DNA of 32,501 nt, taken from a virus. The notes under the pieces were generated by a model. It made no database searches and had not been told where the DNA came from. It saw only the letters and a list, made by a program, of their open reading frames with translations. This document shows positions 1-7,500 of this stretch, piece by piece. The translations under genes were made by a program, and so were the position numbers. How positions within the stretch are numbered: position 1 is the first letter of the stretch; each line of letters opens with the position of its first letter. The stretch lies in the IMG/VR virus record IMGVR_UViG_3300044972_001114, positions 1 through 32,501 of that record; one strand, given 5' to 3'.

Positions 1-113
1 TTGGTCAATGAACTCAACGTGTGCAACGCCGAAACGGCTTGACGCGCTGATATTGTCCGGCTTGAATCCAAACCGTGAAATCAAAGACCTCAATTTGGTT
101 TCAATATCGCCAG
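1..113. repeat. Terminal direct repeat, left copy
   Basis: Bases 1-113 are identical to 32389-32501 by direct reading. A minus-strand gene reads in frame from this copy into the right end, so the repeat most likely reflects overlap closure of a circular assembly rather than a physical phage terminus. It lies wholly inside coding sequence, which is unusual for true short terminal repeats. Confidence 0.97.
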
Positions 114-582
114 CAAACGCCGCCTTCGCGCCGGGGCGGGTGTTCTTGCTCATCAACATCCTCTTCAGATCTTGCACATCCCGGCCTGTCATTCGTGACA
201 ACTGCGCCAGCGTTAAATCTGGATGGCTGTCGTAGAAACTAATAATTTCAGCCTTGGTTGAAGACATTCCAATAGTCTCATCGTCATCATCACCGCTTTG
301 GCGAACCGCCATCTTTGCTTTCGCTGCAAATCCAAGACGGGCGGCGATTTCCTTGCGTGTGTTGCTCATGTTCGGTGTTCTCCAATGTTGTAGTAGCTCA
401 TCCTCGTCAATGAATCTGCCGCGCTTGTCCATGCTCTTTGAGATATCCCATAATTGGGGTTTTCCTTGAACCCGACCACGGATGAATGCCGTTCCCCATT
501 CTGGGCGCTGCGTCAGCTCAATCTCGACTCCGCGCTTCAGTTGATCCGGCCGAAGAAATGTCTCCTTGCTCATGTCGTGCAT
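1..582 (-). CDS. Motif-repeat protein spanning the joint, N-terminal part
   Basis: This reading frame runs leftward off position 1 and continues at 32388, ending at 32038. Joined across the repeat it gives about 310 residues. ATG at 582 is preferred because a GGAG lies 9 bases upstream (592-595); ATG 597 has no clear ribosome site and ATG 573 is also possible. The upstream head gene stops at 608. I do not recognise the family. The first ~70 residues look like a small charged domain (start MHDMSKETFLRPDQ). A second segment begins MSNTRKEIAARLGFAA at ATG 369, which has its own GGAG upstream and resembles the N-terminus of the gene at 4924, so it could be an internal start. The first TRPGAKAA motif copy falls at 118-141. 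Position between Mu F-like and virion-surface genes suggests a virion or head-assembly role, as inference only. Confidence 0.8.
   Translation of the reverse strand, partial: MHDMSKETFLRPDQLKRGVEIELTQRPEWGTAFIRGRVQGKPQLWDISKSMDKRGRFIDEDELLQHWRTPNMSNTRKEIAARLGFAAKAKMAVRQSGDDDDETIGMSSTKAEIISFYDSHPDLTLAQLSRMTGRDVQDLKRMLMSKNTRPGAKAAFAGDIETKLRSLISRFGFKPDNISASSRFGVAHVEFIDQ
118..141 (-). repeat. RPGxKAK motif copy in joint-spanning gene
   Basis: This stretch encodes TRPGAKAA and on the plus strand contains gcgccggggcggg. It is one of seven related copies in the genome; the others are at 3710-3733, 3911-3934, 4109-4132, 4508-4531, 4841-4864 and 32200-32223. Similarity exists at both DNA and peptide level. 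Confidence 0.75.
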
Positions 583-607
583 CGTAGCGATCTCCATTAC
601 GATTTAT

Positions 608-1690
608 TTATGCGTTTACGAAACCGGGGTCAGGAACTTGGCGCGTGTCAACTAGCCGCTGACGCGCTCCGTTGTGCTTGGCAATAGCGGCTGGGTCTAT
701 CGTCCCGTTCGGGCGTGTCCAACGCTCGCGCAACGCCTCGGCGGCGGGGACGGGAATCAGGCTGCAACGGCAGTTGAAGCCCAATGGGGGTGAGATTCCA
801 AGGCGGTCGAAGTCTGCCATCGTCCCGACGTAGCCGTCAAAGGCTCGATGCGTGTCCCGCGTGCGCGGGTCTTTGGTGGCGCTGAACTGCACCAGCGGGA
901 CGAACGCCTGTACTCGCTCGTCGCGGAGGACTTCGGCGCTGCCCTCGGTCATGGCGCGGTTGGTGTTCGTCCGCAGGACGGTTTCAAGGCGGGAGGACGT
1001 TAGCCCTGTCCCGGTCATCAGTTGGGCGGTGGTGACGAAATCGCCAAGGTTCATGGTCTTGATGAGCTTGCCGACCACGCTCTTGGTGGGGCGCTCCTCG
1101 ATGACCTGCGCGATCAGTTCCTGCACCATCCGCGCCTGCGCGACAGGCATAGCGGTAACGAAGAAGGTGGTATCAACGATCCGCTTGACCCGCGAGATAG
1201 CCCCTTGCGGCCCTCGTGTAACACCGCGTAACAACGAATCGAGGATCGGGGACTGCTTGCGGAGGTCAGGAAGGGCGTTTTCACGCTCGTGATCGGTCAC
1301 GTCCCCGGCGCTGGCGGCGGCCGCCTTGACCAGCAGCTCCCAGTCGGCGCGGGTAATCGGGACGCGCTTCCTGAACCAACCCGTGATCGGAGCCATCCAT
1401 TTCGTCCCGAAGCCTTCAAGGGAGATCGGTACGTCTCGGTCGAACTTGACCGCGTCCCCATCGTCGAGCATTCCCTCGATAGCCCCGTCTGGGATCTTGG
1501 CGGTGTCCACCGTATCTCGCGCCCCAAAGAGCCACGATGCCATCAGGAGCGCCGCAGTCGCCTCGTGGAACTCTGCCCACGCAGGAAGGGCATCTTCGCC
1601 CCTAACCTGAGCCGCGACCGCTCTACGGTACGCCTGCTGCGACTGGCGCAGGACTTTGCGGAGGTGCTTGTCGAGGTCGGCTTTGGTCAT
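608..1690 (-). CDS. Phage head morphogenesis protein, Mu F / SPP1 gp7-like
   Basis: A 360-residue protein whose C-terminal ~100 residues carry the Mu F-like minor head protein signature: VLRTNTNRAM, then FSATKDPRTRDTHRAFDGY, then LGFNCRCSLIPV with the family's closely spaced cysteines. Members of this family (PF04233) are minor capsid or ejected proteins that sit next to the portal and take part in procapsid assembly. The N-terminal half is helical and more variable. The start ATG overlaps the portal stop in an ATGA junction at 1687-1690, so the two are translationally coupled. The order portal then F-like protein is the usual Mu-type head layout, which supports the call. Confidence 0.88.
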   Translation of the reverse strand: MTKADLDKHLRKVLRQSQQAYRRAVAAQVRGEDALPAWAEFHEATAALLMASWLFGARDTVDTAKIPDGAIEGMLDDGDAVKFDRDVPISLEGFGTKWMAPITGWFRKRVPITRADWELLVKAAAASAGDVTDHERENALPDLRKQSPILDSLLRGVTRGPQGAISRVKRIVDTTFFVTAMPVAQARMVQELIAQVIEERPTKSVVGKLIKTMNLGDFVTTAQLMTGTGLTSSRLETVLRTNTNRAMTEGSAEVLRDERVQAFVPLVQFSATKDPRTRDTHRAFDGYVGTMADFDRLGISPPLGFNCRCSLIPVPAAEALRERWTRPNGTIDPAAIAKHNGARQRLVDTRQVPDPGFVNA

Positions 1691-3180
1691 CGCTTGCGCT
1701 TGCGGACGGCGGCTACCTTCGGCGCTTCAGGGGCTGGCTCGTCGCCCTCGCTCTCGTTGCCCTGCCCGAGCATGGCTGAGAGCGGGTTGGACGATGCGCC
1801 CGCGCTGCCTGTGGCTTGACCGCCGAGGACGGATTCTCCGTCTTCCGGGTCGGACAGACCAAGGAGGTCGCGGACTTCGCGCTCGCTGACACGGCCACCC
1901 ATTTGGATAAACGTCTGAATTGCTTCGAGCCGCTCCTTCGGGTTCGGTCGCTCCGGGGCAAAGACGAACCGAATACGGCGTGCATCCTCTTCGGAGGCTC
2001 CGAGCATCCCGGCAATGATGCGGACGAGGTCGGTGGTTAGGCTCTCCGCGAGGCAATCCGCGTGATAACGGATTACGCGGGAAAGGGTATCGGCGTGGAG
2101 GTCGGCAACGCCTGACCCCATACCCGTCCCACCAGCCTCGCTAGAGAGCGACTGACCGAGGATTGCTTCCTTGAGTTTGCCAGAAAGCCAGTTCACCAAC
2201 TCCATGAAGATCTGAGCGCGGCCACCGTTCGCGTCCTTGATGTCGATGTCGTACATGGACTCGGTCGGCGAAATGCGGGGCAGAACGACCGAGTTGTCGT
2301 TGACCAAGTTCTGCAAGATGGTCATCATCTCGCTCTTGGCGGCATCGTTCCCTGCTGGGTAGTACCCAACGCGGATGCCGAGGGCGTACCGCTCCACATA
2401 AGCGGCGGCGTTCTGTAGGACTTCCTGCTTCAAGAGCCAGATGTACCAACAGACATCACGCGCACCTACGCCACGGTAAACCGTCTCAGCGCTGTTCGGG
2501 TCGATGAAGTTAGGCGCGGTGGTGAATACGCGGTGCAGGACAATGGCGCGGCGTTCGTTGTCGTCAAACAGGTGGACGAGCGAGTCAAAGCCGAGGTCGG
2601 TGACGGAGGCCTCGTTGATGTAGGCGCTACCAACGCGCATCGCCACGTTCCCGGTCTGGTCGAAAGCGAGGGTGTCGGAGGCGAGCGGAAGCCATTCGCG
2701 GATGCGTACCCCAAGGCGCGGGTCGCGGTCGTAGACCACGTTTACGGCGCTGCACCCGTACCAGACGGCTTCGTGCAGGGAGCGGAACATATCGCTACGG
2801 CGCGGGGCTGCGCCGATGATCTCGGCAATGCGCTCGGCGAGCTTGACAAGGCGCGGGTTGCTCTCGTCGTCGCAAAGGACGTTCCACTCCAACCCGGCAA
2901 GGGTCACGAGCAGGGAGCGCAGCACGCCCTCAATGTCCGCGTCTGCCCGCATCATCGCCTGATAGTTCGGGTCAAGGCGGTAGGCGAGGCTCGAGTTCCG
3001 CAGCATTAGGCTGGCGGTGCGGAAGAACGTCCGCTGCACTTCCACGGGCATGGCAAGCGGCCCGGTCAGTCCACGATCAATCGGAGGCGGCAGCGGCTTG
3101 CGCGGTCGCTTGGTTGGTGGCAAGCCTGCGCCGGGAATCGACTGACGTTGCGAAAGTGGGTTGTTGATCGGGTCGGGCAT
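1687..3180 (-). CDS. Portal protein, Mu gp29-like (DUF935)
   Basis: A 497-residue protein of typical portal size. The middle has CWYIWLLKQEVLQNAAAYVE followed by RYALGIRVGYYPAG, matching the DUF935/Mu gp29 pattern of an aromatic-rich segment, then ERxG and a glycine-tyrosine turn. Further on, ILGQSLSSEAGGTGMGSGVA and DLHADTLSRVIRYHAD match the conserved portal segment after the clip. The C-terminus is proline- and acid-rich and ends in KRKR. The portal forms the dodecameric ring for DNA packaging and for tail attachment. It starts at ATG 3180, overlapping the upstream stop in an ATGA junction, and is coupled to the F-like gene downstream. It lies shortly after the large terminase, as expected. 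Confidence 0.9.
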   Translation of the reverse strand: MPDPINNPLSQRQSIPGAGLPPTKRPRKPLPPPIDRGLTGPLAMPVEVQRTFFRTASLMLRNSSLAYRLDPNYQAMMRADADIEGVLRSLLVTLAGLEWNVLCDDESNPRLVKLAERIAEIIGAAPRRSDMFRSLHEAVWYGCSAVNVVYDRDPRLGVRIREWLPLASDTLAFDQTGNVAMRVGSAYINEASVTDLGFDSLVHLFDDNERRAIVLHRVFTTAPNFIDPNSAETVYRGVGARDVCWYIWLLKQEVLQNAAAYVERYALGIRVGYYPAGNDAAKSEMMTILQNLVNDNSVVLPRISPTESMYDIDIKDANGGRAQIFMELVNWLSGKLKEAILGQSLSSEAGGTGMGSGVADLHADTLSRVIRYHADCLAESLTTDLVRIIAGMLGASEEDARRIRFVFAPERPNPKERLEAIQTFIQMGGRVSEREVRDLLGLSDPEDGESVLGGQATGSAGASSNPLSAMLGQGNESEGDEPAPEAPKVAAVRKRKR

Positions 3181-3707
3181 CAGGATTTCTCGTATGCAAG
3201 GGCTTTGATCTGGTCTACCGTCATGCGCTTAGAAACGCCGTTCGGCTGTTTCACTTCGTAGGACGTAGCAAAGGCTGGCGGATTGGTCTGCCCGCTGCGG
3301 AAGTCAAGCGTATACCCAAGGCGCTTGAGCGCTGCTTCGGCTTGGTCGATGGTCAGCTTGCGCTTGCTTGTAGGCAGGGCAAAGGCGGGACGGGTAACAG
3401 CAAGAATGCTTTCCTTGACTTGTGGGTCGGCGTTGAGAACCATACGCAATGCCCAATCCATTTGCCCAAGGATTGCGCGAACAGCAGCGGCATCGTTTGC
3501 CCGCATTGCTGGCACTAGCTTGGCAAGCAAGGCATCTGCTTTGGCGGTTGCTTGTTTGACGAGTTTCTTTTCGCCCGTGCGGTACTTTTGCCCTTTGGCA
3601 TCGCGCTCTTCAATCGCCTTCATTCGTGCAATCAACGCCTCCAGCGCGTGCGTGTCCACGGCTGCGAAGATGCCTAGTCGGCGCATGATGGCCTTGCGTT
3701 GGCTCAC
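3180..3707 (-). CDS. Unknown protein between motif-repeat gene and portal
   Basis: A 175-residue basic protein that I do not recognise. It starts with GTG at 3707, overlapping the preceding TGA (GTGA junction). The N-terminus MSQRKAIMRRLGIFAA resembles those of the gene at 4924 and of the internal start at 369, which share the pattern MS..(K/R)..I..RLGFAA. A helical middle with many Lys and Ala is followed by a C-terminal segment (KLTIDQAEAALKRLGYTL, then SKRMTVDQIKALAYEKS) that looks like a small DNA- or protein-binding fold. It lacks the SRPGxKAK motif. Its position between terminase and portal suggests a head accessory or ejected protein, as inference. Confidence 0.75.
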   Translation of the reverse strand: MSQRKAIMRRLGIFAAVDTHALEALIARMKAIEERDAKGQKYRTGEKKLVKQATAKADALLAKLVPAMRANDAAAVRAILGQMDWALRMVLNADPQVKESILAVTRPAFALPTSKRKLTIDQAEAALKRLGYTLDFRSGQTNPPAFATSYEVKQPNGVSKRMTVDQIKALAYEKS

Positions 3708-4924
3708 GCCTTCGCCTTCACGCCGGGGCGGGACATCTTGTAACGCTTAACCAGTTGCTCTAGTTTGCTTCGCATACCAGTAGAAACCACGGTTTCGTCC
3801 ATTGCGTCTTGCGCGGCCTTGATCCAGCGCCGTGCATTCTCTGTGTCACCACGACGAACAGCATTCTCGGCGTTGAATATGGCTTCGCTGACAATAAAGG
3901 TTGCCGACATCTTCGCCTTCGTGCCGGGGCGGGAGGACTTGGCTTTCTTCAGTTCGTCGTACACCTCGCTACCAATTCGCTTGTAGGTTCCTTCGCCAAG
4001 CACCGAGTCGATCGCCTGCGGAACCGACAAACCCTTGGATACCAGCGTACGAATCTTGTCGCTGATTGCGGCGTTGTTGCGGATTTGATTTAGCGCGGCA
4101 TCGGCGAACTTTGCCTTTGCACCGGGGCGGGAGGCTTGCAAGGTCATCCCTAATTTCCGCGCTCTCTTTTCCAACTCCGAAATCTCTTTCGATGTTTGTT
4201 TAAAAGCAATCTCCGTTTCTTTCGCAACTGCGAATTCCTTATCTAGAAGCTTTACTAATTTTGCCTTTTTTTTCATATCAGGCGTGCGCCATGTTTGTCT
4301 ATTTAAATTATATATTCTTGGAGTTGCAGCTTTAAGATAGTCCGCCAGTTCCCTATAACGCGGCCGCAAAGTATTCAGCTTGCGTTGAATTGTCGCCTTC
4401 TCTTCATCCCTAGCGGCTGCGCGTGCAACTGCTGCTGCCTTCTCTTCGGCGATTTCTGCCTTGCGAGCAGGTGACCCCCTGAGTGGGGCTGGCCCCATTG
4501 CTGCAAAGTCTGCCTTCGCGCCAGAGCGGGAGAACGGGGACTTCGACGCGCCAAGGATCATCGACTGGGACTTGACGGCGATCCGCAGTTGCTCAACGTA
4601 ATGCTCAATGTCCTTCGCGCTGGTCGCGGTGTTGATGACCTTGATGGCGTTGGTGACATACGCGTCGAGCGCGGCGAGCCGCTCCTTGACCTTGTCGCGC
4701 ATGAACTTGTAGTTGGTGATCGCGTCCTTGGCTGCGGCTTTTGCCTCAGCGACTTGCTTGCGGTACTCCGCCGACTTGGGATCAGCCGGGTCGGCGGTCA
4801 GCGCGGTAGCCGCGTAGCCAACGCGAGACAAGAACCCCATCTCTGCCTTTGCGCTGGTGCGGGTTGTTTCCTTCACGCCTTGCGCCGCGAATCCCAAACG
4901 CTTCTCGATGTCTTGCTTGCTCAT
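3704..4924 (-). CDS. Modular protein with five SRPGxKAK-type repeats
   Basis: A 406-residue, lysine- and alanine-rich protein read from ATG 4924, chosen because AAAGGA lies just upstream; the frame stays open to 5026, but that extension runs back into terminase sequence. I do not recognise the family. Motif copies are TRTSAKAE (residues 21-28), SRSGAKAD (132-139), SRPGAKAK (265-272), SRPGTKAK (331-338) and SRPGVKAK (398-405, the very C-terminus). The last four are spaced 133, 66 and 67 residues apart, so the protein looks like strung modules of about 66 residues or twice that. The segment at 274-330 (KIRTLVSKGLSVPQAIDSVL) resembles the C-terminal module of the joint-spanning protein. The middle is predicted coiled coil. 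Neighbours are terminase and portal, suggesting a packaged or head-associated protein. Confidence 0.82.
   Translation of the reverse strand: MSKQDIEKRLGFAAQGVKETTRTSAKAEMGFLSRVGYAATALTADPADPKSAEYRKQVAEAKAAAKDAITNYKFMRDKVKERLAALDAYVTNAIKVINTATSAKDIEHYVEQLRIAVKSQSMILGASKSPFSRSGAKADFAAMGPAPLRGSPARKAEIAEEKAAAVARAAARDEEKATIQRKLNTLRPRYRELADYLKAATPRIYNLNRQTWRTPDMKKKAKLVKLLDKEFAVAKETEIAFKQTSKEISELEKRARKLGMTLQASRPGAKAKFADAALNQIRNNAAISDKIRTLVSKGLSVPQAIDSVLGEGTYKRIGSEVYDELKKAKSSRPGTKAKMSATFIVSEAIFNAENAVRRGDTENARRWIKAAQDAMDETVVSTGMRSKLEQLVKRYKMSRPGVKAKA
3710..4864 (-). repeat. Five dispersed in-gene copies of the RPGxKAK element
   Basis: Copies sit at 3710-3733, 3911-3934, 4109-4132, 4508-4531 and 4841-4864. 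On the coding strand most share CCCGCCCCGGC followed by AAGGC. Flanking protein segments differ, so these are short linkers between unlike modules rather than one tandem domain repeat. Confidence 0.75.
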
Positions 4925-4964
4925 GTGGTTCCTTTGTTGAGTAGTCCACGAGCATCGTAGCGAT

Positions 4965-6431
4965 TCAACCGAACATTCTGCGCTTGACTGCGCGAGAATC
5001 GAACATCCTGCTTGTGTCGGTCGCAACGGTGACCGCGCCGCCTGATGTCACTACCGTCCCGCTCGACGCTGCGGTGCATAGGTCAACAACGCAATCGACC
5101 GTGTCATCGTGACTGCCAGCGGGGAAGGCGAGCATTTCGTCAAGGGTGGAACGGAAGTCGGCGTGGACTTGCCCGTCATGGTTTTGCGGGAACAGGAGCT
5201 TCCCCTGCTCAACAAACGGCTGGGCGGCGGCGGCTCGTAAATGCTTGTCGGCGGTGCGGGTCACGGCAATGACGGGCTGGTGGCAGTCTTGGCGGAATTG
5301 GTCAAACACGCCCTTTTGCGGCCCGTTCGCCTCGGCTAGAACCATGCCCACGCCACGGCGCTCAACGAGGTCTTTCGCCATACGGGCGAAATCGGGGAAG
5401 GACTCGCGGACGCGGAGGATGTCGGTCAGGTACAGGTTGCGGGCTTGGTCAACCTCACCAACGATGCAGACCGAGTAGTCGGGGTCGTCGCGCTCTTGGC
5501 GCTTCTTTCCGTACCCCCAGTCGATGGCGGCAACTGTGCGCGTACCGAGGGGGACTGTGCCAGCGCGGTAGTAGCGCGTCCATTCCGGTCGGAAGATCAG
5601 GAGGTCGGAGGACAGCGGAACGAGTTCGTAGGCTCGGGCGTATGCCATCGGCCCCATCTCGCGGCGCTTCTGGTCGAGGATCTCAGGCGTGAACACGCTT
5701 GCCCACGGGCTAATCAGTCCCCGGCAAGGCTCGCGTAAGAGCGTGCCAGCGCGTTCGCATTCTCTGCGCCAGTCGGCGGTAATGTCGTCCGTATGGAAGG
5801 GGGTCGCCGTGCGCCAAATGCGGGCGGGGTGCTTCGCGGACGGGTCAAGCATGGGGAGCCAGATGTTGTTCATCGCCTCCTTGACCTGTGCGCGAAGGGT
5901 GGGTTGGAGGACGGCGTTGCGTAGGTCGCAGATGTCATCCGGCCAAAGAACGTCGGCGCGTCCGCCCGTTCGCCCAAAGATGCCGGAGGCTTGCACGGAC
6001 GGGTCACGCCTTGCCCCTACCCCGGGCGCGGTGATCGACCACGCCATGACCGTATCTTCCCCGGGCTTGAGTTCGACATGGGGGAAAGTGGCGCGGTAGA
6101 TGGGGCTGCGGATGATGTCGCGCAGGAAGCGGGAGGTTGCGGACGCGGCTTCGTCGTTCTGCCCGATCAGCTTAAAGCGTGTCGCTGGGCGACGACCGAG
6201 CCACCACGCGGCCAAATATGTAAGGCTGCTGGTCTTCGCGTGACCACGCGGGATTTCACCGTACCAACTGTGATGCTTCAGCGCGTGCGCGATCAGCCTG
6301 CGCTGAAGGTCGGAGGCGGGCTTGCCGAGGCACAAGGCTAAGAAGGCAACCGGGTTCTCCCGCGCTGCGGCGACCGCTTGCTCCGGGGTCAGGCTTTGCG
6401 CTTTGGTTTTCGCTTTGGCTTTGGAAGGCAC
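4965..6431 (-). CDS. terL: Terminase large subunit
   Basis: A 488-residue DNA-packaging motor. The ATPase half shows a Walker A-like GEIPRGHAKT (residues 58-67), a Walker B VLWPDD (161-166) and the coupling motif TATPFH (208-213). The nuclease half shows AAIDWGYG (Asp304), LAEANG (Glu367) and SHDDTVD (Asp442/443), the acidic set of RNase H-like terminase nucleases. It converts concatemeric DNA into genome units and drives it through the portal. The start is GTG 6431, inside the end of the upstream gene (43-base overlap); no good ribosome site is visible there, so coupling is likely. The N-terminus is Lys/Ala-rich. Confidence 0.93.
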   Translation of the reverse strand: MPSKAKAKTKAQSLTPEQAVAAARENPVAFLALCLGKPASDLQRRLIAHALKHHSWYGEIPRGHAKTSSLTYLAAWWLGRRPATRFKLIGQNDEAASATSRFLRDIIRSPIYRATFPHVELKPGEDTVMAWSITAPGVGARRDPSVQASGIFGRTGGRADVLWPDDICDLRNAVLQPTLRAQVKEAMNNIWLPMLDPSAKHPARIWRTATPFHTDDITADWRRECERAGTLLREPCRGLISPWASVFTPEILDQKRREMGPMAYARAYELVPLSSDLLIFRPEWTRYYRAGTVPLGTRTVAAIDWGYGKKRQERDDPDYSVCIVGEVDQARNLYLTDILRVRESFPDFARMAKDLVERRGVGMVLAEANGPQKGVFDQFRQDCHQPVIAVTRTADKHLRAAAAQPFVEQGKLLFPQNHDGQVHADFRSTLDEMLAFPAGSHDDTVDCVVDLCTAASSGTVVTSGGAVTVATDTSRMFDSRAVKRRMFG

Positions 6432-6811
6432 TTGGGGGGCTGGATCTGGTTGAGGCTTTGAGCGACTGCGTCAAGGGCTTGATCTCCAAGGTCGTGGATC
6501 ACTTCCACGCGGTCGGTTGCCGTACCAGCGTCAAGGCGCAGGATGCGGTCAAGCTGCACGGTCGCGTCTACGCGGTCACGGGATAGGGATGCAAGGACTT
6601 CCACGGCTCGCACGCGGGTGCGGGTATCCATGTTCAGGTCGTTCATCACGTCCTGTAGGAAGGCGGGCGCAGACTTAGCGGCCTCGGCTGGAATGTCCCA
6701 ACCGCCGTAGACGGCTCGCTCAAGGCAAGAGAGGTGCAGGGTCTTGTCGCGGCGTGTGACGAGGTCGCGGACATCCCCCTTCCCCCTATCGAGGGGTGCG
6801 TCTTCTGTCAT
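6389..6811 (-). CDS. Candidate terminase small subunit
   Basis: A 140-residue protein ending in a lysine- and proline-rich tail (PKPKRKPKRKA). It contains helical segments, among them DRVDATVQLDRILRLDAG, but I cannot see a clear helix-turn-helix. The call rests on its position directly before and overlapping the large terminase, its size and its basic tail. Small terminases recognise the packaging site and regulate the large subunit. It overlaps the upstream HTH gene by an ATGA junction at 6808-6811. It could instead be an unrelated small early protein. Confidence 0.5.
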   Translation of the reverse strand: MTEDAPLDRGKGDVRDLVTRRDKTLHLSCLERAVYGGWDIPAEAAKSAPAFLQDVMNDLNMDTRTRVRAVEVLASLSRDRVDATVQLDRILRLDAGTATDRVEVIHDLGDQALDAVAQSLNQIQPPKCLPKPKRKPKRKA

Positions 6812-7074
6812 GATCGTACCTTCCGTTTCCTCAGAATCAACTCAAATCCGGCAGCGTGCGCGATTGCGAGCGCGGAATCAAATGCAGGCTTCCTGCGCCC
6901 GTTGCGTGTCCCCGGTGTCCCAAGGAGGCAGCGAACGGTATGGGCGCGGAGGATGCCATCGGCTTCCATGCGCAGGGCAAGTTCCCCTCGCGTACTTCCT
7001 CGCGCCTCTAGCGCGGTACGGATGGCAGACTTAAAATCGTCATAGTCGTTCATACGGTCGAGTATAGCATTCAT
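6808..7074 (-). CDS. Small HTH protein, Cro/CI-like
   Basis: An 88-residue protein. ATG 7074 is chosen because it overlaps the upstream stop as ATGA; a second ATG at 7053 is possible. The order of helices (DDFKSAIRTALEARGSTRGE, LALRMEADGILRAHTVRCLL, PAFDSALAIAHAAGFELILR) fits a Cro/CI-type fold in which an XRE-like helix pair is followed by a final helix with ALAIAHAAGFEL. Such proteins bind operator DNA. Its place next to the terminase genes could mean that it regulates the late unit or that it acts in packaging-site recognition; neither can be decided here. Confidence 0.65.
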   Translation of the reverse strand: MNAILDRMNDYDDFKSAIRTALEARGSTRGELALRMEADGILRAHTVRCLLGTPGTRNGRRKPAFDSALAIAHAAGFELILRKRKVRS

Positions 7075-7409
7075 GGCTTGACCTGCGAGGGAACAGGTCG
7101 GCGCGAGACGGAGACGAAGCGAGGCATTTCCTTGCTGAAGGGGTCTTTCGCCCACTTCATCAGGACTGGGATGCGGGTAGTGAACCAGTCGGTGGTAGGG
7201 AGTTTCTTGACGTACTCCTCGCGGAAGCGGCCGTGAATGGTGTGTCGGACTTGAGCGCTGGTGCGGAAGGGGCTGACCTGAATGACGATCCCATCGTCAT
7301 CAACGGCGACCATCCCAGTCGCGGTGCGTCCGACCGTAAAACCCTCGTGCGCGAGGTAAAGAGCGAGTTGGTCGAGTTTCTGCTTCATTGGCTTGCTGGC
7401 GTAGTTCAT
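7071..7409 (-). CDS. Hypothetical protein preceded by phased repeats
   Basis: A 112-residue protein I do not recognise. ATG 7409 (MNYASKPMKQKL) is preferred over the TTG at 7421 because GAGGAT lies 6 bases upstream. The central segment (GMVAVDDDGIVIQVSP) looks like a small beta sheet, and the protein ends in a basic, proline-containing tail. It starts the gene group that leads into terminase. Its leader carries three 10-bp-spaced GGATAA repeats that overlap the ribosome site, which suggests control at this point. Confidence 0.72.
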   Translation of the reverse strand: MNYASKPMKQKLDQLALYLAHEGFTVGRTATGMVAVDDDGIVIQVSPFRTSAQVRHTIHGRFREEYVKKLPTTDWFTTRIPVLMKWAKDPFSKEMPRFVSVSRRPVPSQVKP

Positions 7410-7410
7410 A

Positions 7411-7440
7411 TTTATCCTCAATTATCCTGATTTATCCCAA
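7411..7440 (-). promoter_or_regulatory. Three GGATAA repeats phased at 10 bp
   Basis: On the plus strand TTATCC occurs at 7412-7417, 7422-7427 and 7432-7437, exactly 10 bases apart, so all face the same side of the helix. The copy nearest the gene supplies the ribosome binding site of the ATG at 7409. This could be an operator or a translational control element. No good -35/-10 pair is visible here. Confidence 0.45.
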
Positions 7441-7500
7441 GGCTCTAGAATGCCCTCTGCCGCGTCCCTTGGGCTTGGACGGGCAGATATGCCAAAATCA

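Noticed and set aside
4925-5026. N-terminal extension of the motif-repeat protein
   Set aside because: It would overlap the end of the terminase gene, while ATG 4924 has AAAGGA at the right distance and begins the MSKQ..RLGFAA pattern.
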